From assembly GCF_024137025.1 (NCBI RefSeq), contig NZ_JAMYJR010000050.1, forward strand, positions 1-64,000: a stretch of DNA of 64,000 nt. Reading direction: 5' to 3'. The notes under the pieces were generated by a model, which saw only the letters and a list, made by a program, of their open reading frames with translations, searched no databases and was not told the origin of the DNA. Origin of the DNA: Paractinoplanes aksuensis. Its GTDB lineage: Bacteria > Actinomycetota > Actinomycetes > Mycobacteriales > Micromonosporaceae. Position 1 is the first letter of the stretch. Every line of letters starts with the position of its first letter. The position numbers and the translations under genes are program-made. Below are positions 15,098-21,893 of this stretch, in pieces.

Positions 15098-16573
15098 ATG
15101 GAATCGCTGATCGATACGCGAGTGGGCGCTCGGCGGTGGGCCGCCCTGGGCGCGCTCACCCTGGCCGTCACGCTGCTGGCCGTCGACGGCACGGTGCTGG
15201 CTCTGGCGGTTCCGGCCCTCATGGCCGATCTGGCCCCGACCAGCACCCAGCTGCTCTGGATCGGCGACGTCTACTCGTTCGCGCTGGCCGGCCTGCTGAT
15301 CAGCATGGGCACCCTGGCCGATCGGATCGGCCGCAAGCGTCTGCTGCTGATCGGTGTCGTCGGCTTCGGCGCGGCGTCACTGCTCGCCGCCTTCGCGCCC
15401 GGCCCCGGGTGGCTCATCGCGGCGCGGGCCCTGCTCGGCGTGGCGGGGGCGACGCTGATGCCGTCCACCCTTTCCCTCGTACGCAATATGTTCCCCGAGC
15501 CGAAGCTGCGCACCCGGGCCATCGCGGTCTGGTCGGCCGGCGCCTCGGGTGGGGCCGCGCTCGGCCCGCTGGTCGGCGGCGCGCTGCTGGAGCATTTCTG
15601 GTGGGGCTCGGTGTTCCTGATCAACGTTCCGATCATCCTGTTGGTGCTGGTCACGGTGGCCGCCCTGGTGCCCGAGTCACGCGATCCGGCGCCGGGCCGC
15701 TTCGACCCGCTGAGCGCGCTGCTGTCGGTGGCCGCGGTCGTGCCGTTCGTCTGGGCCATCAAGCACACGGCCCAATCGGGAATCGATAGAGTCGGCGTAC
15801 TCGTGGCGGCCCTGGGCATCGGCGCGGTGCTGTGGTTCGTGCGGCGCCAGCGCACTTTGAAGTCCCCGCTGGTCGACGTCACTCTGTTCGCCCGCCCGGC
15901 CTTCAGCGGGACGATCCTGGCCAGCGTCATCGCCATCTTCGCGTTCAGCGGTCTGCTGTTCTTCTTCTCGCAATACCTGCAGCTCGTCCGCGAATACTCG
16001 CCGCTCCAGGCCGGCCTGCGCGAACTGCCGTTGACATTGGCCTCGATCGCGGTCGTGGTGGTGGCCGTGCGCGCGATGACCCGGCTCGGCGTCGGGCGGG
16101 CGCTGGGCCTGTCGCTGCTGGTCGCGTCGGCCGGCCTGGCGATTCTGGCCGTCGGTGAGGGCCGCGACGGCTACCTGGTGCTCGCCGTCGGGCTGGTGAT
16201 CATCGGTTTCGGGGTCGGTTTGGCCTTCACCGCCGCCACGGACGCGGTGCTGGCCTCCGTACCCCCGGAGCGGGCGGGCTCGGCCTCGGCGATCTCCGAA
16301 ATGGCGTACGAGTTGGGGGTCGCCCTCGGCATCGCTCTGCTGGGCACGCTGCACACAGTGCTGTACCGCGCCGCCCTGCCCGACCTGTCCGCGCTGCCGG
16401 AGGCCGCTCGACAATCGATTACCGATTCCTTGGCTACCGCCGTCTCCGCCAGCACCGAGGTGGCCGCCGCCCAGGAGGCCTTCAGCCACGCCATGCAAAG
16501 CACCTCGGTGATCGCCGCCGTCATGCTGGCCATCGCCGGCCTTCTGGCCTGGCGCGTCGTCCCTTCCCGCTGA
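15098..16573 (+). CDS. MFS drug:proton antiporter, DHA2 (14-TM, QacA/EmrB-like)
   Basis: 491 residues, the usual length for 14-helix exporters. Motif A-like GTLADRIGRKRLLLIG lies after the second helix and the antiporter motif C region is in the fifth (VWSAGASGGAALGPLVGGAL). Helices are visible along the whole length to the terminal VIAAVMLAIAGLLAW. Start ATG 15098 follows the twin operators directly, so the leader is short. It would expel lipophilic or cationic drugs from the cell; the actual substrate is unknown. Regulated by the divergent TetR protein. Confidence 0.9.
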   Translation: MESLIDTRVGARRWAALGALTLAVTLLAVDGTVLALAVPALMADLAPTSTQLLWIGDVYSFALAGLLISMGTLADRIGRKRLLLIGVVGFGAASLLAAFAPGPGWLIAARALLGVAGATLMPSTLSLVRNMFPEPKLRTRAIAVWSAGASGGAALGPLVGGALLEHFWWGSVFLINVPIILLVLVTVAALVPESRDPAPGRFDPLSALLSVAAVVPFVWAIKHTAQSGIDRVGVLVAALGIGAVLWFVRRQRTLKSPLVDVTLFARPAFSGTILASVIAIFAFSGLLFFFSQYLQLVREYSPLQAGLRELPLTLASIAVVVVAVRAMTRLGVGRALGLSLLVASAGLAILAVGEGRDGYLVLAVGLVIIGFGVGLAFTAATDAVLASVPPERAGSASAISEMAYELGVALGIALLGTLHTVLYRAALPDLSALPEAARQSITDSLATAVSASTEVAAAQEAFSHAMQSTSVIAAVMLAIAGLLAWRVVPSR

Positions 16574-16679
16574 ACGCCCGAGCGCCGTCTTCCCGGCTCC
16601 GCCCGGTGAGTCGCGCCGCCTGTCGGGGTCGGGTCGTTCTGGGGAGCGATTCGGGCGCGCGTGCTGGGGGAACGGCGGG

Positions 16680-17025
16680 CGCCCGGCCTCTACAACCGCG
16701 CCGCCTACCAGGGCTCCGGCGAAGGCGGCGAAGTAGCGCTGGTGGTCGTCGAGGGAGGCGCCGGGAAAAGCGTCGGGGCCGACGGTTACGGCTGAATCGA
16801 CCGTTGTGTAGGTGCGTTGGGTTCCGCCGCGGACCTGATCCTCGCGGGTGACGCGAACTACGCCGGCGTCGACCAAGCGGGCCAGGTGGCGGTAGAGCGA
16901 CGCTTGGGGGATGTCGCTGAGCTCGGCGGTCAGCCGGCGTGCGGTCAGTTCGCGATCGATCAGCGCGTGGACGATTCGCAGGCGGATCGGGTGCAGTACG
17001 GCTTCGACGATCTTGCCGCCGTCAT
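16680..17025 (-). pseudogene. Truncated ArsR/HTH-type regulator lacking a usable start
   Basis: On the minus strand the frame reads KIVEAVLHPIRLRIVHALID and LSDIPQASLYRHLARLVDAG, a clear winged-helix regulator that continues to about 16682. No ATG, GTG or TTG precedes the helix in frame before a stop at 17099. An ATG at 17025 would give a normal start (Met-Thr-Gly-Gly-Lys-Ile) if one base were added after its second codon begins, so a one-base deletion is likely. The C-terminal half expected for this group is missing and the frame runs on antisense through the MFS gene. Confidence 0.65.
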
Positions 17026-17085
17026 TGATTCCCGCAATCGAGAATGTCAGCTCGGCGGTCGACTGCGGTGCGGCACGAGCGGATG

Positions 17086-17406
17086 CCGCGGTCGCGGCTC
17101 ACCGATCTGTGGCTTCGGGAGTACCTGGTTCACGATCCGCGGGACGACCTGGCCGCCATCGATCGGCCCGTGCCGGCGATCACCGGGGCCAAGGATGTCC
17201 AGGTTGATCCGGACGATGTGGAGCGGATCGGAGGGCTGGTGACCGGCACGTTCGACAGCGAAGTGCCGGGCGACCTCACGCATCTGCTGCGTCGGGACCC
17301 CGCGCCGCCGGGGTTGTGGCGGTACCGTGCGCAGTTGGCTCGGCCGGTGGACGGCTGGATCGTGCAGCGCATCGCTGAGTGGGCCCGATGCCGGATCGGG
17401 TGCTGA
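17086..17406 (+). pseudogene. C-terminal fragment of an alpha/beta hydrolase
   Basis: About 105 residues resembling the end of a serine-aminopeptidase-type alpha/beta hydrolase: LWLREYLVHDPRDDLAAIDR, the catalytic-Asp strand VPAITGAKDVQVDP and the terminal histidine segment DLTHLLRRDPAPPG. The nucleophile elbow and lid, about 180 residues, are absent. It lies back to back with the broken regulator above, which suggests one deletion removed the middle of a regulator/hydrolase pair. Confidence 0.7.
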
Positions 17407-17430
17407 GCCGAGGCTGACTTGGGGGAAGTC

Positions 17431-17922
17431 ATGGGTTCGGTGGCTCTACGGCGGATCGAGGACGGCGACATGGACGCCTTGTTCGAGCTGATGCGGGATC
17501 CGGAGTCGGTGCGGATGGCGGCCTTCACGGCTGACGATCCCAGTGACCGGGCCGCGTTCGATGCGCACATGGCGAAGATCAGGGCGCGGGCCGACGTGAC
17601 CAATCGGGTGGTCACTCTTGACGGGCGGCTGGTCGGCAGCATCGCCGCGTTCGTGATCGAGGGGGAAACCGAGGTCACGTATTGGATCGACCGCTCGTAC
17701 TGGGGACAGGGCATCGCTGGGCGGGCGTTGAGGCTGCTCCTGGACCTGGTTCCCGGCCGGCCGCTGTTCGCTCGGGCGGCCAGCGATAATCGAGGATCGA
17801 TTATCGTTCTTCAAAGGGCGGGATTTGTGATCACCGGTACGGACGTCGGGTACGCGAACGGGCGGCGGGCCGAGATCGAGGAGACGCTGTTGCGGTTGGA
17901 CGGCGCCGGGGCGCAACCGTGA
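17431..17922 (+). CDS. GNAT-family N-acetyltransferase
   Basis: 163 residues. The beta-strand ending in EVTYWIDRSYWGQGIAGRAL provides the acetyl-CoA pyrophosphate loop (Q/G-x-x-G), and the C-terminal part with SDNRGSIIVLQRAGF matches the RimJ-like subgroup that acetylates amino termini or small amines. Start ATG 17431 follows GGGGGAAG; a TTG twelve bases earlier would spoil this spacing. The stop overlaps the HAD gene start (GTGA), so the two are coupled. Confidence 0.88.
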   Translation: MGSVALRRIEDGDMDALFELMRDPESVRMAAFTADDPSDRAAFDAHMAKIRARADVTNRVVTLDGRLVGSIAAFVIEGETEVTYWIDRSYWGQGIAGRALRLLLDLVPGRPLFARAASDNRGSIIVLQRAGFVITGTDVGYANGRRAEIEETLLRLDGAGAQP

Positions 17923-18590
17923 TTCGTGCGGTGATCGTCGATGTGGACGACACGCTCTGCCTGACCGAGGCGGGCTCGTTCGATCTCGTGAACGATGTGC
18001 TGGCGCGGATGGGGCGGCCACCGATGTCGCGGGCGGTGCACAAGGCCACCTGGGGTGAGGTGTTGCTGGACGCCATGCCGGCCCGGGCGCCAGGTGTCGA
18101 CCTGGAGCGGTTCGCCGAGTTGTTCCCATCGGTCCATCAGGAGTACCTGGCCGACGGGCGACTCGATGTCATCCCACCGGAGAACCTCGCCGCGCTCGAC
18201 AAAGTGGTGCTGGCCGGGCGGACGGTGCTGCTGCTGACCTCGCGGGCCGAAGCGGAGATCGCGCACATGCTGGCCCCGGACCACGTGCTCGCCGGGCGGG
18301 TGAGCGGCGCCTACCACCAGGGCAACTCCCGCTACCGCAAGCCGGATCCGCGCGCCTTCGACGAACTGCTCGCCGAGACCGGGTTCGCGCCCGGCGACTG
18401 TGTCTACGTCGGTGACTCGCCGGGCGACGCGGTGGCCGCCGGCGGCGCGGGCATCCGCTTCGTCGCCTGCCTGCAGAGCGGCGTCCGCCGCCTGGAGGAA
18501 TTCGACCCGACCCTGGTCGCCGCGACGATCGAGACGTTCCCCGACCTACCCGCCGTCATCGACCAACTCGACACACCGACACCGCGCTGA
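17919..18590 (+). CDS. HAD-superfamily hydrolase
   Basis: 223 residues with all HAD motifs: DVDDT at residues 8-12 (nucleophile Asp8, general acid Asp10), a Ser/Thr of motif II in LLLTSRAEAE, the motif III lysine in YRKPDPRAF and motif IV GDSPGDA. The helical cap between motifs I and II fits subclass I phosphatases. It begins at GTG overlapping the GNAT stop, so the pair probably acts on one substrate or is simply co-expressed. Substrate unknown. Confidence 0.9.
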   Translation: MIRAVIVDVDDTLCLTEAGSFDLVNDVLARMGRPPMSRAVHKATWGEVLLDAMPARAPGVDLERFAELFPSVHQEYLADGRLDVIPPENLAALDKVVLAGRTVLLLTSRAEAEIAHMLAPDHVLAGRVSGAYHQGNSRYRKPDPRAFDELLAETGFAPGDCVYVGDSPGDAVAAGGAGIRFVACLQSGVRRLEEFDPTLVAATIETFPDLPAVIDQLDTPTPR

Positions 18591-18647
18591 GACCGTACGC
18601 GCGGTGGGGCCCGGCTGGTTCGGCCGGGCACGAACCGCCGACGGGGT

Positions 18648-18679
18648 GGGACCGCCGGGCACGGTGGCTCGGCGGTCCC
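18648..18679. terminator. Hairpin between convergent genes
   Basis: Perfect 10-base stem GGGACCGCCG/CGGCGGTCCC with a 12-base loop, in the gap between the HAD gene and the convergent DUF808 gene. No T-run, as usual in very GC-rich genomes. Confidence 0.55.
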
Positions 18680-18687
18680 GGGAGTCG

Positions 18688-19857
18688 TCAGTGTGAGTCG
18701 GTGCTGGTCTCGCGCCCGGGCTTGGCGGTGCCCGCCGCTCCGCCTGCCGGCTCGTCCGTGGCGGCCCGAGCAGCCGGCGGCGCGTCGGCATCGGCCGATC
18801 CCGGCGTCCCGGCTGCGGAAGCGGCGCTGGCGGTGGGAGCGGTGCTGGCGGTGGGAGCGGTGCTGGCGGTGGGAGCGGGAGTGGCGCCGGCCGAGGCAGA
18901 GGAACCAGGCGCCGCCTCGTGGCTGTCGGAGCCGTGGTCGCCCTTGCGGCGGTGGATCGTGTAGGTCAGCACGACCACGACCAGCGCACCCACGATCAAC
19001 CCCAGAATGGCGCTGGCCACCGTGTTGACCAGCCAGCCGATCAGGCCGCCGAGGGCCCCCGTGGCGTCGTGCGCCGCCTCCTCGAGGTGGTGCACCTGCT
19101 CGTACAGGAAATGCCAGCCCAGCTCATCGGTGCCGACCAGCAGGATGTGGCCGCCGACCCAGAGCATGGCCGCCGTGCCGATGATGGTGAGGCCGGTCAG
19201 CACGATGGGCATGGCCTTGACCAGGCCGCGGCCGAAGCCGGCGATCGGCCCGCTGAGCTCCGAGAGGCGCAGCCCGGCGTCGTCCATCTTCACGATCAGG
19301 CCGACCGCGCCGTACACGACCACCGTCATGACCAGGGCGACCACGGCCAGGATGGCCAGGCGTGACCAGAACGGCTCGTCGATGACCTCGTTGAGCGTGA
19401 TCACCATGATCTCGGCCGACAGGATCAGGTCGGTGCGGACGGCCCCGCCGATCAGCGTCTTCTCGTCGGGGGCCTTCTCGTCGGCGGCGTGGGCGTCGTG
19501 GTGGGCGATCTTGGCCCAGACCTTCTCGGCGCCCTCGTAGCAGAGGTAGGCGCCGCCCAGCATCAGGATCGGGGTGAGCAGCCACGGCACGAACTGGCTG
19601 AGCAGCAGGATCGCAGGCAGGATGATCAGGAATTTGTTGCGGAGCGACCCGATCGCGATGCGCTTGATGATCGGGAGTTCCCGCTCGGCCGCCAGGTTGC
19701 GCACGTACTGGGGGGTGACCGCGGCGTCGTCGATGACCACGCCGGCGGCCTTGGCCCCGGCTTTCGCGGCCGCCGCCCCGATGTCGTCGACCGACGCGGC
19801 GGCGGCGCGAGCCAGCACCGCCACGTCATCCAGCAGGGCTACGAGTCCACCGGCCAA
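18688..19857 (-). CDS. DUF808 family membrane protein with low-complexity tail
   Basis: 389 residues starting at TTG with AGGAAGG at ideal distance; the resulting N-terminus, LAGGLVALLDDVAVLARAAA, is typical of the DUF808 (YedI-like) family. Several transmembrane helices follow (around FLIILPAILLLSQF, LAILAVVALVMTVVVYG, IVLTGLTIIGTAAMLWVGG and the last helix ILGLIVGALVVVVLTY). The C-terminal about 75 residues are a cytoplasmic, disordered Ala/Pro/Thr/Ser tail with three in-frame 18-bp repeats. The family has no known biochemical role. Confidence 0.85.
   Translation of the reverse strand: MAGGLVALLDDVAVLARAAAASVDDIGAAAAKAGAKAAGVVIDDAAVTPQYVRNLAAERELPIIKRIAIGSLRNKFLIILPAILLLSQFVPWLLTPILMLGGAYLCYEGAEKVWAKIAHHDAHAADEKAPDEKTLIGGAVRTDLILSAEIMVITLNEVIDEPFWSRLAILAVVALVMTVVVYGAVGLIVKMDDAGLRLSELSGPIAGFGRGLVKAMPIVLTGLTIIGTAAMLWVGGHILLVGTDELGWHFLYEQVHHLEEAAHDATGALGGLIGWLVNTVASAILGLIVGALVVVVLTYTIHRRKGDHGSDSHEAAPGSSASAGATPAPTASTAPTASTAPTASAASAAGTPGSADADAPPAARAATDEPAGGAAGTAKPGRETSTDSH
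18826..18879 (-). repeat. 18-bp tandem repeat (TAPTAS units)
   Basis: Three units of GCTGGCGGTGGGAGCGGT at 18826, 18844 and 18862, in frame in the tail of the DUF808 gene. Confidence 0.8.
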
Positions 19858-19957
19858 GACAAGTCCTTCCTCAGTTCGGGCACATCCGTGCACGCACATT
19901 CTCGCCTAGAGCGGCACGTCGCGCCGTCGGGGCCAGGATGAGGGTAGGGGAGGGACT

Positions 19958-20168
19958 ATGCGGGTAAGTTTCGGACGGGTGTACGACGTGCCGGTCGACC
20001 CCGGTTCACAGCGGGTGCTGGTCGACCGGTTGTGGCCGCGGGGCATGACCAAGGAGCGGGCCGCGCTCGACGAATGGTGCAAGAACGTGGCCCCGTCGCC
20101 CGAACACCGCGAGCAAGGACGTCACGATCAGCGAGGCCGCCGTACTGGCTGATCTTCTGAACCGGTGA
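19958..20168 (+). pseudogene. DUF488 gene with internal deletion and frameshift
   Basis: Residues 1-47 are a good DUF488 N-terminus (RVYDVPVDPG, then RVLVDRLWPRGMTKERAALD and a VAPS segment). The conserved middle is missing. The family's C-terminal end then reappears in another frame at 20115-20168 (KDVTISEAAVLADLLNR-stop). Roughly 150 bp have been lost, and the frame read from the start stops after 64 residues. The remnant 3' end overlaps the convergent marR gene. Confidence 0.75.
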
Positions 20169-20583
20169 TCGCGCGCAACGTCCGCAGGAACGTGTCGTAG
20201 TCGTCGCGGCCGACGATTTTCGAGTATCGATTCTCGATTTCGGCCACGATCTGGTCGGACAGGCGCATGAGGGCCAGACCGCGCTCGGTCGGCATGATCA
20301 GCTTGGCGCGGCGGTCGGCCGGATCGGGGACCCGCTCGACGTACCCCAATTTCTGCAGTTCGTCGAGGATCGCCCCGATGGTCTGTTTGTTGCGGCCGGC
20401 CAGCCGGGTCAGGTCGTTCTGGCGCAGCCCGTCCTCGTCGAGGTGGGCCAGCACCGCGCCGTGCTGCGGGCGCAGGTCGCCGAAGCCGTGTTCCGCGCTG
20501 ATCCGGAACAACTCGCCCTGCAGCCCGAACAGCAGCCGGGCGGCCAGCATGCCGAGGTCGGCCGGTCGTGCGCTGCGTCCCAT
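20128..20583 (-). CDS. MarR-family transcriptional regulator
   Basis: 151 residues. The winged helix contains LAGRNKQTIGAILDELQKLG as recognition helix and the wing DPADRRAKLIMPTERG, both typical. ATG 20583 is preceded by GGGAG; an in-frame TTG 21 bases upstream is less likely because it falls inside the operator. It is divergent from a monooxygenase/quinone-oxidoreductase pair and two matched palindromes fill the promoter gap. Probable repressor released by a phenolic or electrophile ligand (family knowledge). Confidence 0.9.
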   Translation of the reverse strand: MGRSARPADLGMLAARLLFGLQGELFRISAEHGFGDLRPQHGAVLAHLDEDGLRQNDLTRLAGRNKQTIGAILDELQKLGYVERVPDPADRRAKLIMPTERGLALMRLSDQIVAEIENRYSKIVGRDDYDTFLRTLRAITGSEDQPVRRPR

Positions 20584-20598
20584 GTAACTCCCGTCATA

Positions 20599-20629
20599 GT
20601 CCAAAGTCTGGACAGTCCATTAGTTGGAC
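20599..20629. promoter_or_regulatory. Twin MarR operators GTCCA-N5-TGGAC
   Basis: Two palindromes with identical arms, 20599-20613 and 20615-20629, starting 16 bases apart in the 60-base gap between marR and the downstream monooxygenase gene. The spacer bases differ while the arms are conserved. Confidence 0.75.
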
Positions 20630-20643
20630 CATATTGTAGCGGC

Positions 20644-20928
20644 ATGCCTACCGTCGAACTGACCCGCTTCCGGGTCGACCCCGCCCGCGAGGCGGATCTG
20701 CTGCGAGCGCGCCCCGCCATGCTCGCCGACTTCCGGGCCGACCGGGCCGGCTTCCTCGACGCCCACCTGGTGCGACTGCCCGACCACGAGTGGCTCGACT
20801 TCGTCCTCTGGGAGAGCCCGGAAGCGTTCGCCGCCTCCCGGGCCAAGGGCGCGAACCGCCCGGGCATCGCCGCCTTCTTCGCCGCCATCGCCGAACTCGT
20901 CAGCGCCGAGGAGGGGACGACCCGATGA
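20644..20928 (+). CDS. Antibiotic-biosynthesis-monooxygenase-like (dimeric alpha-beta barrel) protein
   Basis: 94 residues, the right length for an ABM-domain protein. The pattern FRVDPAREADLLRARPAMLA, then FLDAHLVRLPDHEWLDFVLW and ESPEAFAASRA is the usual ABM strand-helix order. Such proteins oxidise quinol/phenolic compounds without a cofactor or act in small-molecule signalling. It lies just behind the MarR operators and its stop overlaps the next start (ATGA), so the two form one regulated unit. Confidence 0.75.
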   Translation: MPTVELTRFRVDPAREADLLRARPAMLADFRADRAGFLDAHLVRLPDHEWLDFVLWESPEAFAASRAKGANRPGIAAFFAAIAELVSAEEGTTR

Positions 20929-21893
20929 TGCGCGCCGCCTGGTACGACAAGCAGGGCCCGGCGGCCGAGGTGCTGCGCGTCGGCGAGTTGCCCGTCCCTT
21001 CGCCGGGTCCGGGCGAGCTTCGCGTACGCCTCCACGCCTCCGGCATCCATGTCGGTGACATCGGCAAACGTCAGGGCTGGTGGGGCTCGACCATGCCCTA
21101 CCCCCGGGTCGTCCCGCACGGCGACGGCGCCGGCGTGGTCGACGCGGTCGGCCCGGGCGTCGACGCCGCCCGTGTCGGCGAGCGCGTCTGGGTCTACCTC
21201 GCCCAGTCCTACCGCCCGTTCGGCACGGCCGCCGAGTACACCGTCGTCCCCGCCGCCCACGCCGTGCCCCTGCCCGCCGAGGTCCCGTGGGCGCAGGCGG
21301 CCGGCCTCGGCATCCCGGGCATCACCGGTCACCGCGCGATCCTCGCCGACGGCCCGGTGACCGGGAAGCGGGTCCTGGTCACCGGCGCCCTGGGCGCGGT
21401 CGGCCGGGCCGCCATCGCCGTCGCCCGCCGTGGCGGCGCCACCGTCATCGCCACTGTCCGCCACCCGGACCAGGTCGAGGCGGCCCGGGCCACCGGCGCC
21501 CACCAGGTCGTCGACGTCTCCACCGAGGACCTCGGCCAGGCCGTCGGCGACCCCGTCGACCGCATCGCCGAACTCGCCTTCGACCGCAACGTCGACCTCG
21601 ATGAGAAGCTTCTGGCGTACGGCGGAGTGATCGCCACCTATGCCACTGCCGAGGCCCAGCCCCGCGTCCCGTACTGGCCGCTGGCCTTCAAGAACATCAC
21701 CGTCCGCTTCCTCAGCAACGACGACTTCCCCGAGGCCGCCAACGACCTGGCCGCCCGCGACCTGACCGCCGCGCTCACGGCGGGCGACCTGCGCTACCCG
21801 ATCGCCGCCGAGCTGCCGCTGGACGAGATCGTCCGCGCCCACGAACTGGTCGAGAACCCGGCCACCGCCGGCCGCGTCGTCCTGACCCTGTGA
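20925..21893 (+). CDS. Zinc-independent quinone oxidoreductase (MDR superfamily)
   Basis: 322 residues. GroES-like N-terminal domain followed by an NADPH-binding fold with VLVTGALGAVGRAAIAVARR, the AxxGxxG glycine motif. The structural zinc cysteines are absent, as in QorA/zeta-crystallin types that make one-electron or two-electron reductions of quinones. The starting ATG overlaps the ABM gene stop. The stop abuts the convergent LAL gene with no gap. Likely a redox detoxification pair under MarR control. Confidence 0.9.
   Translation: MMRAAWYDKQGPAAEVLRVGELPVPSPGPGELRVRLHASGIHVGDIGKRQGWWGSTMPYPRVVPHGDGAGVVDAVGPGVDAARVGERVWVYLAQSYRPFGTAAEYTVVPAAHAVPLPAEVPWAQAAGLGIPGITGHRAILADGPVTGKRVLVTGALGAVGRAAIAVARRGGATVIATVRHPDQVEAARATGAHQVVDVSTEDLGQAVGDPVDRIAELAFDRNVDLDEKLLAYGGVIATYATAEAQPRVPYWPLAFKNITVRFLSNDDFPEAANDLAARDLTAALTAGDLRYPIAAELPLDEIVRAHELVENPATAGRVVLTL

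Noticed and set aside
15677..16876. 399-codon minus-strand frame overlapping the MFS gene
   Set aside because: Only its first part is homologous to anything (the broken regulator); the rest is antisense of the MFS gene.
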